From: Gammaproteobacteria bacterium
GTDB lineage: Bacteria; Pseudomonadota; Gammaproteobacteria; Pseudomonadales; Oleiphilaceae
DNA: 5,044 nt
Assembly: GCA_003695085.1 (NCBI GenBank)
Contig: RFIV01000210.1
Location: forward strand, 1 to 5,044
Reading direction: 5' to 3'
In this document: positions 1 through 5,044 of the stretch, piece after piece
Layout: every line of letters starts with the position of its first letter
Numbering within the stretch: position 1 is the first letter of the stretch
Made by a program: the position numbers and the translations under genes
Notes under the pieces: generated by a model
Databases searched by the model: none
Seen by the model: only the letters and a program-made list of their open reading frames with translations
Told to the model about the DNA's origin: nothing

Positions 1-680
1 AGGTGCTGCGGGCACTGCGCCCGATCGAGCCCAACCAGATGGAAACGCATCTGGTACGGGGGCAGTACACCAAGGGCATGATTGATGGCAAGCCGGTGCC
101 GGGTTACATGGAAGAGGAGGGGGCCAACCCCAACTCCGAGACCGAAACCTTCGTGGCCATGAAGGTGGAAATCGCCAACTGGCGCTGGGCCGGGGTGCCT
201 TTCTACCTGCGCACGGGCAAGCGCATGCCGGAGAAACTGTCCGAGATCATCATTCATTTCAAGCCGGCACCGCACTACATCTTCGATCCGGATCAGAAGT
301 ACATGGCCTGCAACCGGCTCATCATCCGGCTGCAACCGGACGAGGGGATTTCCCTGCAGGTGGCCACCAAGGATCAGGGGCTGGACAAGGGTATGCGCCT
401 GCGTCAGGGCCCGCTGGAACTGAGCTTTTCCGAGGCCTTCCAGACCGAGCGCGTGCCGGATGCGTACGAGCGTCTGCTCTGGGAGGTCATGAACGGCAAT
501 CAGTACCTGTTCGTGCGTCGTGACGAGGTGGAATACGCCTGGCGCTGGATTGACCAGCTGATTGACAGCTGGGAGAAGGCCGGTGACAAGCCCCGCAAGT
601 ATGCGGCAGGCACCTGGGGGCCGGTGGCGAGCATCGCCATGATCGCACGTGATGGACGGAGCTGGTATGAAGATGCCTGA
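1..680 (+). CDS. zwf: Glucose-6-phosphate 1-dehydrogenase, C-terminal part (5' end outside window)
   Basis: This enzyme oxidises glucose-6-phosphate to 6-phosphogluconolactone with NAD(P)+ in the cytosol. It feeds the Entner-Doudoroff and oxidative pentose phosphate routes. About 225 codons are visible (frame begins at position 3), roughly the last 45% of a protein usually near 490 residues. The C-terminal G6PD domain is unmistakable. Visible motifs are VRGQY, VPGYMEEEGAN, WRWAGVPFYLRTGKR (with the conserved lysine of RTGK), RLQPDEG, DAYERLL, FVRRDEVE and the terminal AGTWGPVAS...RDGRSW. The Rossmann coenzyme domain and the catalytic His region lie upstream of the window. The GTG at position 3 is almost certainly an internal valine (KVLRALR-like context), not a start. 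The gene ends at TGA 678-680 and overlaps pgl by 14 nt, which implies co-translation. The frame is intact throughout the visible part. Confidence 0.97.
   Translation, partial: VLRALRPIEPNQMETHLVRGQYTKGMIDGKPVPGYMEEEGANPNSETETFVAMKVEIANWRWAGVPFYLRTGKRMPEKLSEIIIHFKPAPHYIFDPDQKYMACNRLIIRLQPDEGISLQVATKDQGLDKGMRLRQGPLELSFSEAFQTERVPDAYERLLWEVMNGNQYLFVRRDEVEYAWRWIDQLIDSWEKAGDKPRKYAAGTWGPVASIAMIARDGRSWYEDA
656..661 (+). promoter_or_regulatory. Ribosome binding site deciding the pgl start
   Basis: The sequence ACGGAG lies inside the last codons of zwf, with 5 nt between it and the ATG at 667. This favours ATG 667 over the in-frame GTG 649 and ATG 652, which lie upstream of or within the site. It also favours 667 over ATG 673, which would be 11 nt away. 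Confidence 0.55.
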
Positions 681-1380
681 GCTGCCGGACAACGTGAACT
701 GGGTGGAAGCCGACAGCCGGTCGGCACTGGCGGCCCGCCTCGCCGAGGATGTGGCAGCACGATTGCGGTCAGGGCTGGAAAGCCGTGACAGGGTCAGTCT
801 GGCGGTCAGTGGCGGCAGCACGCCCGTGCCGTTTTTTGAAGCGCTGTCGCAGCAGGCACTGCCCTGGTCACGCGTGGATGTGACGCTGGTGGACGAACGC
901 TGGGTAGGTGGTCAGCATGAGGCCAGCAATACCCGGCTGGTGAAGAATCATCTTTTGGTGAATGAAGCGGCTGCGGCGCGTTTCGTTCCGCTGAAGACAA
1001 GCGAACTGACACCGTACGATGCGCTGGATAGCGTGGAGGCGCAGCTCGAGTCTCTGGCCTGGCCCCTGAATGTTGCGGTTCTGGGAATGGGCAATGACGG
1101 GCATACCGCATCACTCTTTCCCGGTGCGGCAGGATTGGCGTCTGCGCTGGCCCCTGAAGGTGATGCGCGTGTGGCGGCCATGACACCATTGGACGCGCCG
1201 CACGACCGGATCACGTTTACAGCTTCGGCGCTGTTGCGTGCGGGGCACCGGGCCCTGCATATCGTGGGTGAAGACAAGCGGATGACGCTGGAGAAGGCCC
1301 TGGAAAACCTGGAGGACGTGGCACAGATGCCCATCCGGCTGTTCCTGCAGCAACCGTTAACGATTTATTGGTGTGCGTGA
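667..1380 (+). CDS. pgl: 6-phosphogluconolactonase
   Basis: This enzyme hydrolyses 6-phospho-D-glucono-1,5-lactone, the Zwf product, to 6-phosphogluconate in the cytosol. The protein is 237 residues from ATG 667, the usual length for the DevB/SOL-type family (NagB/RpiA-like fold). From that start the family signatures are SGGSTP at about 48-53 (phosphate-binding loop), VDERWV at 75-80, SNTRL near 87-91, and VLGMGNDGHTASLFPG at about 138-153. The last motif carries the Asp/His pair expected at the active site. The C-terminus PIRLFLQQPLTIYWCA is typical. The start is inside zwf (14-nt overlap), and ATG 673 two codons later is an alternative. The in-frame GTG 649 and ATG 652 lack a well-placed ribosome site. 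It sits between zwf and eda in an apparent operon. No frame defects are visible. Confidence 0.95.
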   Translation: MKMPELPDNVNWVEADSRSALAARLAEDVAARLRSGLESRDRVSLAVSGGSTPVPFFEALSQQALPWSRVDVTLVDERWVGGQHEASNTRLVKNHLLVNEAAAARFVPLKTSELTPYDALDSVEAQLESLAWPLNVAVLGMGNDGHTASLFPGAAGLASALAPEGDARVAAMTPLDAPHDRITFTASALLRAGHRALHIVGEDKRMTLEKALENLEDVAQMPIRLFLQQPLTIYWCA

Positions 1381-1395
1381 ACGAGTGACTGAAGT

Positions 1396-2046
1396 ATGAC
1401 TGACGTGCAGGCAAAACTGGAAACCCATTTTGAAGACCAGCCGCTGGTACCGGTGATTGTGGTCGAGCAGGCCGAGCATGCCGTACCGCTGGGCGAGGCG
1501 CTGCTGGAAGCCGGGATTCGGGTACTGGAAGTCACGCTGCGTACACCGTGTGCGCTGGATGCGATCAGCCGCCTGCGCGCGGCCTTGCCGGAGGCCGTGG
1601 TGGGCGCGGGTACCGTGGTTACCGTGGAGGATTATCGCCGGGTGGCCGATGCGGGTGGCCAGTTTGTGATCTCGCCCGGGGTGACGCCTGCGTTGCTGGA
1701 TCATGGTGCGGGCAATCCCGTGCCCTATCTGCCGGGTGTGGCCACCATTTCCGAAATGATGCTGGGATACGAGAAAGGCTACCGCCGTTTCAAGCTGTTC
1801 CCGGCAACCGTGGCCGGCGGAGTCCCGGCACTGAAAGCTTTTGCCGGGCCATTCCCGGACGTTCGTTTCTGCCCCACCGGGGGGATCGGGCAGAAAAACA
1901 TGACCGAATTTCTGGCTCAGCCCAACGTCTTTGCCGTGGGCGGCTCCTGGTTGACCCCATCCGCACTGGTACGGGATGGTGACTGGGCCGGAATCAGAAC
2001 TATTGCCGCGGAGAGTCTGGCAGCTGCCAGGGCCTCTCGTCAGTAG
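1396..2046 (+). CDS. eda: 2-dehydro-3-deoxy-phosphogluconate (KDPG) aldolase / 4-hydroxy-2-oxoglutarate aldolase
   Basis: This class I Schiff-base aldolase cleaves KDPG to pyruvate and glyceraldehyde-3-phosphate, the last Entner-Doudoroff step. The family also acts on 4-hydroxy-2-oxoglutarate. The protein is 216 residues, against 213 in E. coli Eda as I recall it. The catalytic residues fall at the classical numbers: Glu45 and Arg49 in LEVTLRT, and the Schiff-base lysine Lys133 in RRFKLFPA. Other signatures are VGAGTV at 69-74, FVISPG at 90-95, GPFPDVRFCPTGGI at 151-164 (phosphate-binding) and VGGSWL at 181-186. It starts 15 nt after pgl. The upstream sequence has only a weak Shine-Dalgarno match (GAG at 1383-1385, 10 nt away), so translation may depend partly on coupling to pgl. 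A strong terminator follows 34 nt after the stop, so eda is the last gene of the zwf-pgl-eda operon. Confidence 0.97.
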   Translation: MTDVQAKLETHFEDQPLVPVIVVEQAEHAVPLGEALLEAGIRVLEVTLRTPCALDAISRLRAALPEAVVGAGTVVTVEDYRRVADAGGQFVISPGVTPALLDHGAGNPVPYLPGVATISEMMLGYEKGYRRFKLFPATVAGGVPALKAFAGPFPDVRFCPTGGIGQKNMTEFLAQPNVFAVGGSWLTPSALVRDGDWAGIRTIAAESLAAARASRQ

Positions 2047-2052
2047 TACGAC

Positions 2053-2119
2053 CCTCCCTCATTGCACTAGCAACGACTTTCCGCCGGCCTTTGCCGGCGG
2101 TTTTTTTTGAGGAGGGAGG
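2053..2119. repeat. 8-bp inverted repeat flanking the terminator hairpin
   Basis: CCTCCCTC (2053-2060) is exactly complementary to GAGGGAGG (2112-2119). The two arms surround the terminator hairpin symmetrically enough to form an outer stem. On the + strand the second arm lies beyond the U-tract, so only read-through RNA could pair. A transcript running leftward past 2125 would contain both arms. Low-complexity purine/pyrimidine composition makes a chance match plausible. Confidence 0.4.
2081..2108 (+). terminator. Intrinsic terminator of the zwf-pgl-eda operon
   Basis: A perfect 8-bp GC-only stem, CCGCCGGC (2081-2088) with GCCGGCGG (2093-2100), closes a CTTT loop and runs directly into eight Ts (2101-2108). 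There is no matching A-tract before the stem, so it should stop transcription only in the + direction. It would not serve the opposing gene that ends at 2125. Confidence 0.93.
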
Positions 2120-2124
2120 CCTGG

Positions 2125-2520
2125 TCACAGCCCGAGTTGCTGGCGGGCAGTGCGGATGAAGCGGTGGACCTCTTCCAGCTCCCGGCGCATGGTTGCAGCC
2201 ACATCCTGCAGCACAAGCTGGTAGACGTCGTGCAGTGCCAGCGCCAGACGCTCGGGCGCAGGCAATTCATGGTTCTCCATGGCGGCGACCACTTCTTCAA
2301 CAGACGGTTGATTGGCTGCCAGCTCGTCTTCCAGCTTTTCTGCATCATCCGGCTGATACCATTCCCAGAACGACTCGTCATCATCGTAGATGAAGCTGTC
2401 GTCCGGGATGACCTGATCCAGAGAGACATTGTTCTTCTCCGCCTGACGAGCACGAACGTCCTGCCAGATCTGGCGTGCCAGCAGCCCCTTGAGCCACGCA
2501 CCTCGCTCGTGCCTCGTCAG
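2125..2520 (-). CDS. Small acidic protein of unknown function, non-canonical (CTG) or disrupted start
   Basis: I do not recognise this protein. The frame ending at TGA 2127-2125 reads as a plausible 131-residue protein if the first codon is CTG at 2520. It is open further only to a TGA at 2535-2533. From CTG it begins (L)TRHERGAWLKGLLARQIWQD, a basic, probably helical N-terminus. Next is an acidic, aromatic stretch at about 40-66 (DDSFIYDDDESFWEWYQPDD, then AEKLEDE). A predicted-helical C-terminal half follows, with ALALHDVYQLVLQDVAATM and RRELEEVHRFIRTARQQLGL. I see no signal peptide, membrane segment or metal motif. Codon use (G/C third positions, sensible residues) fits coding DNA, whereas the overlapping frames give Arg/Ser/Trp/Cys-rich nonsense. 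No ATG, GTG or TTG exists in frame until a GTG and ATG around residues 77-81. GGCGAG (2530-2525) sits 4 nt before the CTG and could be a weak ribosome site. It lies 60 nt downstream of ybaK and may be the last gene of that transcript. Confidence 0.65.
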   Translation of the reverse strand: MTRHERGAWLKGLLARQIWQDVRARQAEKNNVSLDQVIPDDSFIYDDDESFWEWYQPDDAEKLEDELAANQPSVEEVVAAMENHELPAPERLALALHDVYQLVLQDVAATMRRELEEVHRFIRTARQQLGL

Positions 2521-2580
2521 ACTTCTCGCCTGTCACGATTTTATGTGGGGATAACGTGCCTGAATTCAATGCACGGCAAC

Positions 2581-3048
2581 TCAGCCCGCGATGTCGGCCA
2601 GGACACCGCCCGTCAGCTGCAGCAGGTCATCCGGTGCCAGCTCGATTTCCAGGCCACGCCTGCCTGCACTGACGCAGATTGTGGGCCAATCCCGCGCTGA
2701 CGTGTCGAGGCGGGTTGGAAGGCGTCTTTTCTGGCCCAGCGGGCTGACTCCGCCGAGGACATACCCGGTGGCCCGCGTAACATCCGCCGGCCGCGCCAGC
2801 TCGACTTTCTTGACGCCCAGCGTGCGCGCGATGGCCTTCAGATCCAGCTGGCGCGCAACCGGTACAATGCCAATCGCAAGCGTTCCTTTCGGGCAGGCCA
2901 CCACCAGCGTCTTGAACACGCGCCCCGCCGGCACCCCCAGTTTCTTCGCCGCTTCTTCACCATAGGAGGGCGTGTTCGGGTCGTGATCGTAGCTGTGAGT
3001 CTGAAAGGCAATGCCGGCCCGTTTGGCTGCCTGAATGGCGGGTGTCAT
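2581..3048 (-). CDS. ybaK: Cys-tRNA(Pro)/Cys-tRNA(Cys) deacylase YbaK (EbsC family)
   Basis: This is a free-standing trans-editing enzyme that hydrolyses Cys mischarged on tRNA(Pro) by prolyl-tRNA synthetase, preventing Cys-for-Pro mistranslation. It acts in the cytosol with ProRS. The 155-residue protein is one YbaK/INS-like domain of normal family length and is co-linear with E. coli YbaK as I recall it. The N-terminus MTPAIQAAKR and HSYDHDP (18-24) match the family. RVFKTLVV (43-50) places the essential lysine at residue 46. TPVA-like IVPVARQLDLK is at 61-71, TGYVLGGVSPLGQKRRLPT at 94-112, and the C-terminal RRGLEIELAPDDL at 130-142. The start ATG lies 16 nt after the stop of the upstream nuclease gene. 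The leader there (AGGCACGGCACACG) has only a weak ribosome site, which suggests translational coupling. Confidence 0.95.
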   Translation of the reverse strand: MTPAIQAAKRAGIAFQTHSYDHDPNTPSYGEEAAKKLGVPAGRVFKTLVVACPKGTLAIGIVPVARQLDLKAIARTLGVKKVELARPADVTRATGYVLGGVSPLGQKRRLPTRLDTSARDWPTICVSAGRRGLEIELAPDDLLQLTGGVLADIAG

Positions 3049-3064
3049 CGTGTGCCGTGCCTGT

Positions 3065-4483
3065 TCAGAACGTCAGTCGGGTGCCCTTGTCGGGAATATG
3101 GGCCTGCCATCCGTCGTCCTCTGCGGCGCGTTTCAGAGCCTGTTTGGCTTCCGGCTCGCCGTGCACCAGGTACAGCTCGGGGCGGCTCGTGCGGAAGTGG
3201 TTCAGCCATTCCAGAAGCTGCGTTTGACCCGCGTGGGCGGAAAACCCCCCGAGGGTATGGATGCGGGCGTTGACTACCACGTCTTCCCCGGCAACGTGCA
3301 GGTGCGTGGCACCATCCACCAGGGCCCGGCCCGGTGTACCAATGGCCTGATAGCCCACGAACAGCACGTGCGATTGTCGACGCCACAGATTGTGCTTGAG
3401 ATGGTGGCGTATGCGCCCGCCGTTGCACATGCCACTGCCGGCAATGATGATGGCACCCCGGTCGATCTTGTTCAGGGCCATGGAGTCCTCGGGCGTGATG
3501 CTGTACCGAAGGATGGGCAGAAAGGAGTGCAGGTTCCGCTGGGCGGGCTTGAGCTTGCGGGTATGGTGTTCGATTTCCGCCCGGTCTTCGTGGTTGTACA
3601 TGTACTGGTAACGATGATAGATCTCGGTGACGGCAATGGCCATGGGGCTGTCCAGGTAGATGGCCTGATGGCGCAGCTTGCCCTTCTGATACAGTTCACC
3701 GAGCCGGTAAATCAGTTCCTGTGTGCGCCCGACAGCGAACGACGGAATGAGGATATTGCCGCCGTTGGCAGACGCTTCCTCAATGACGTTTTCGAACTCC
3801 TGCAGGGTCTCGTCCATGGGCTTGTGATTGCGGTCCCCGTAGGTGGACTCCATCAGCAGGATATCTGCCTGCTGCAGATATTCCGGATCACGCAGGAGCG
3901 CGGCCTGGGCATTGCCCAGATCACCCGAGAAAACCAAAGTCTTGTCCCGTCCATCCTCGTGGATGACAAGCTGGACAATCGCCGAGCCGAGTATGTGTCC
4001 GGCATCATGGAAGGTCAGGGTCACATCCTCGGTGATGGCCGTGGCCGCGTGGTAGGGCAGGCCCACACAGAGTTCCAGTGCCAGATCGACGTCTTCATTG
4101 GTGTACAGGGGGGCCAGCTCCGGTTTGCCGGCGCGGCGCCGGCGGCGATTGGCCCACTCCACATCGCGTTCCTGCAGGGAGGCGGCATCGTGCAGTAACA
4201 CCTCGATGAGATCGGCGGTGGGGCGGGTCATGTAGACTGGGCCGCCGAACCCACCGCGCGCGAGCAGGGGCAAGCGGCCGGAATGATCCAGGTGCGCATG
4301 GGAGAGCACCACGGCGTCAAGTGCCTGCGGATCGAATTCGAAGGGCGCCTCGTTGCCTGCCTCTTCTTCCTTGCGCCCCTGAAACAGGCCGCAGTCCAGC
4401 AAAATGCGGCTCCGAGCCGTTTCCAGCAGGTATTGAGAACCCGTGACGCCTTCAACGGCGCCGAGGAATGTCAGTCTGGCCAC
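3065..4483 (-). CDS. Beta-CASP metallo-beta-lactamase-fold ribonuclease (COG1236/Ysh1-like, RNA-processing exonuclease family)
   Basis: This is a predicted zinc-dependent RNA nuclease of the bacterial beta-CASP family, related to CPSF-73 and Thermus TTHA0252. The cellular substrate is unknown. The protein is 472 residues. The MBL core shows DCGLFQG (30-36), the zinc motif SHAHLDHSG at 61-69, HDAGHILGSA at 159-168 with His163, and FSGDLG at 185-190 with Asp188. The beta-CASP insert shows motif A with Glu212 (MESTYGDRNH), then IPSFAVGRTQE at 246-256. Motif B is GSGMCNGGRIRHHL at 349-362, followed by FVGYQAIGTPGRAL (375-388). The C-terminal RMMBL part carries GGFSAHA with His417 and VHGEP with His441. 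All metal ligands are present, so the enzyme is probably active. The start is GTG at 4483, supported by AAGGAGA 7 nt upstream. An ATG at 4487 is out of frame and opens only about 11 codons. No signal peptide is seen, so it is presumably cytosolic. It is probably co-transcribed with ybaK. Confidence 0.94.
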   Translation of the reverse strand: MARLTFLGAVEGVTGSQYLLETARSRILLDCGLFQGRKEEEAGNEAPFEFDPQALDAVVLSHAHLDHSGRLPLLARGGFGGPVYMTRPTADLIEVLLHDAASLQERDVEWANRRRRRAGKPELAPLYTNEDVDLALELCVGLPYHAATAITEDVTLTFHDAGHILGSAIVQLVIHEDGRDKTLVFSGDLGNAQAALLRDPEYLQQADILLMESTYGDRNHKPMDETLQEFENVIEEASANGGNILIPSFAVGRTQELIYRLGELYQKGKLRHQAIYLDSPMAIAVTEIYHRYQYMYNHEDRAEIEHHTRKLKPAQRNLHSFLPILRYSITPEDSMALNKIDRGAIIIAGSGMCNGGRIRHHLKHNLWRRQSHVLFVGYQAIGTPGRALVDGATHLHVAGEDVVVNARIHTLGGFSAHAGQTQLLEWLNHFRTSRPELYLVHGEPEAKQALKRAAEDDGWQAHIPDKGTRLTF

Positions 4484-4490
4484 GCATGAG

Positions 4491-4497
4491 TCTCCTT
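4491..4497 (-). promoter_or_regulatory. Strong ribosome binding site selecting a GTG start
   Basis: On the minus strand the sequence is AAGGAGA, then 7 nt, then GTG (4483-4481), which is the start of the beta-CASP nuclease. An out-of-frame ATG (4487-4485) lies only 3 nt from the site, too close for efficient use, and it opens a frame of about 11 codons. The GTG is therefore the supported start. Confidence 0.8.
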
Positions 4498-4513
4498 GTG
4501 TCGGGCTCGTTTC

Positions 4514-4543
4514 ATGTTACGGCGATCCGTGCCTGCATGTCAT
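4514..4543 (-). promoter_or_regulatory. Candidate sigma-70 promoter for the nuclease-ybaK transcript
   Basis: Read on the minus strand, ATGACA (4543-4538) and TAACAT (4519-4514) are separated by 18 nt. They resemble -35 and -10 elements with five and four matches to consensus. The predicted start of transcription would be near 4507, about 24 nt before the GTG start codon. It lies in the only non-coding gap (4484-4556) upstream of the nuclease gene. This is a by-eye match only. A short palindrome, GCATGACATGC, overlaps the -35 element. Confidence 0.35.
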
Positions 4544-4556
4544 GCCCGCTTTGCGC

Positions 4557-5044
4557 TCAGGGGTTCGGTTGCTGAAGATGCTGCAGCAGGCGGGCCATGC
4601 AAGTGGCTTCATTGGTCACGAAGCGCGTGAATTCGGTCAGTGGCAGGGGGCGCGCAAAAAAGTAGCCCTGAATGAGGCACTCGGTACGGTGGCGAAAAAA
4701 GGTGAGCTGATCAGCGGTTTCCACCCCCTCGACGATTACCTGCATGCCGAAGGTGCGCGCCATGTCACAGATGACGTTGACCATGGCGGCATCGCTGGGG
4801 TCTTCCCTCAAATCGCGAGTGAAGGACCGGTCGATCTTGATGATGTCGATGGGCAGATTTTTCAGATAGCTCAGGGATGAGTAGCCGGTGCCGAAGTCGT
4901 CCAGGGCGATCCGGCTGCCGGCGTCCTTCAGGCGCAGAAGATTCTGCCGTTGTTCCGAGTTCTTTTCCATGGCCAGATTTTCGGTCAGCTCCAGCGTGAT
5001 CTGGCCCGTTTTCAGGAGACCTGAAGAATCAAGCCGGTCCAGCA
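4557..5044 (-). CDS. EAL-domain cyclic-di-GMP phosphodiesterase, C-terminal part (5' end outside window)
   Basis: The EAL domain hydrolyses c-di-GMP to pGpG and so lowers the second messenger that promotes biofilm over motility. About 161 codons are visible. The frame runs off the right edge; the internal ATG at 4970 is not the start, because the family motif TLELTENLAM spans it. Visible signatures in order are ELTEN with the metal-binding Glu, ALDDFGTGYSSLSYL (two catalytic Asp and an intact loop 6), IKIDRSF with the conserved Lys, VIVEGVET with Glu, and QGYFFARPLP with Gln. All the catalytic motifs expected in this half are intact, which suggests an active enzyme rather than a degenerate receptor. 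The missing N-terminus includes the EAL signature itself and any PAS, GGDEF or receiver domain, so the input signal is unknown. About 20 residues follow QGYFFARP-LPLTEF, a short tail with no recognised motif. No clear terminator separates it from the downstream nuclease gene. Confidence 0.95.
   Translation of the reverse strand, partial: LDRLDSSGLLKTGQITLELTENLAMEKNSEQRQNLLRLKDAGSRIALDDFGTGYSSLSYLKNLPIDIIKIDRSFTRDLREDPSDAAMVNVICDMARTFGMQVIVEGVETADQLTFFRHRTECLIQGYFFARPLPLTEFTRFVTNEATCMARLLQHLQQPNP

Noticed and set aside
806..1353. Several minus-strand open frames opposite pgl
   Set aside because: They lack ribosome sites and recognisable domains and lie entirely antisense to a well-supported pgl gene.
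2067..2501. A 144-codon minus-strand open frame overlapping the small acidic gene
   Set aside because: The translation is rich in Arg, Ser, Trp and Cys and runs through the eda terminator. The neighbouring frame ending at 2125 gives a far more protein-like sequence.
2538..2569. Possible minus-strand promoter TTGAAT / TAAAAT before the small acidic gene
   Set aside because: The spacing is 20 nt, too long for a normal sigma-70 promoter, and no alternative -35 at 16-18 nt fits well.
2107..2700. A 197-codon + strand open frame across the ybaK 3' end and the small acidic gene
   Set aside because: It starts at the edge of the terminator T-tract without a ribosome site. Its translation is Cys/His/Arg-rich and covers the complement of ybaK, which is certain.
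3035..4198. A 387-codon open frame on the + strand opposite the nuclease gene
   Set aside because: It is antisense to a protein with every expected family motif. Its translation has no recognisable domain, and long antisense open frames are common in GC-rich genes.
4443..4880. A 145-codon + strand open frame opposite the EAL gene
   Set aside because: It is antisense to a gene with all the EAL motifs intact, and its translation matches nothing recognisable.

Overview
The window is GC-rich chromosomal DNA, very probably from a gammaproteobacterium. The zwf-pgl-eda gene order, the close resemblance of the Eda and YbaK sequences to the enterobacterial and pseudomonad proteins as I remember them, and an EAL-domain regulator all point that way. 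Pseudomonas-like or marine oligotroph/Marinobacter-like relatives are plausible, but the genus cannot be settled from this sequence. There is no insertion sequence, phage gene, CRISPR array, tRNA or rRNA. The window is gene-dense housekeeping DNA with two gene blocks that converge near position 2085.

Left block, + strand (1-2108): the 3' part of zwf (glucose-6-phosphate dehydrogenase), pgl (6-phosphogluconolactonase) and eda (KDPG/KHG aldolase). pgl starts inside the end of zwf, and eda follows 15 nt after pgl. A textbook intrinsic terminator closes the operon. Zwf and Pgl convert glucose-6-phosphate to 6-phosphogluconate. Eda then cleaves KDPG to pyruvate and glyceraldehyde-3-phosphate, the last Entner-Doudoroff step. 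The intermediate dehydratase gene (edd) is not in the window.

Right block, - strand (5044 down to 2125): the 3' end of an EAL-domain c-di-GMP phosphodiesterase gene, then a 73-nt gap with a possible promoter. Next come a GTG-started beta-CASP metallo-beta-lactamase-fold RNA nuclease, ybaK/ebsC (Cys-tRNA(Pro) deacylase) 16 nt later, and a small acidic unrecognised protein. The nuclease, deacylase and small protein may form one transcript devoted partly to RNA/tRNA quality control.

The least ordinary object is the small gene at 2125-2520. Its reading frame looks clearly coding, but it has no ATG, GTG or TTG near its 5' end, so it either uses a rare CTG start or carries a frameshift. I found no convincing sign of a new multi-gene system.
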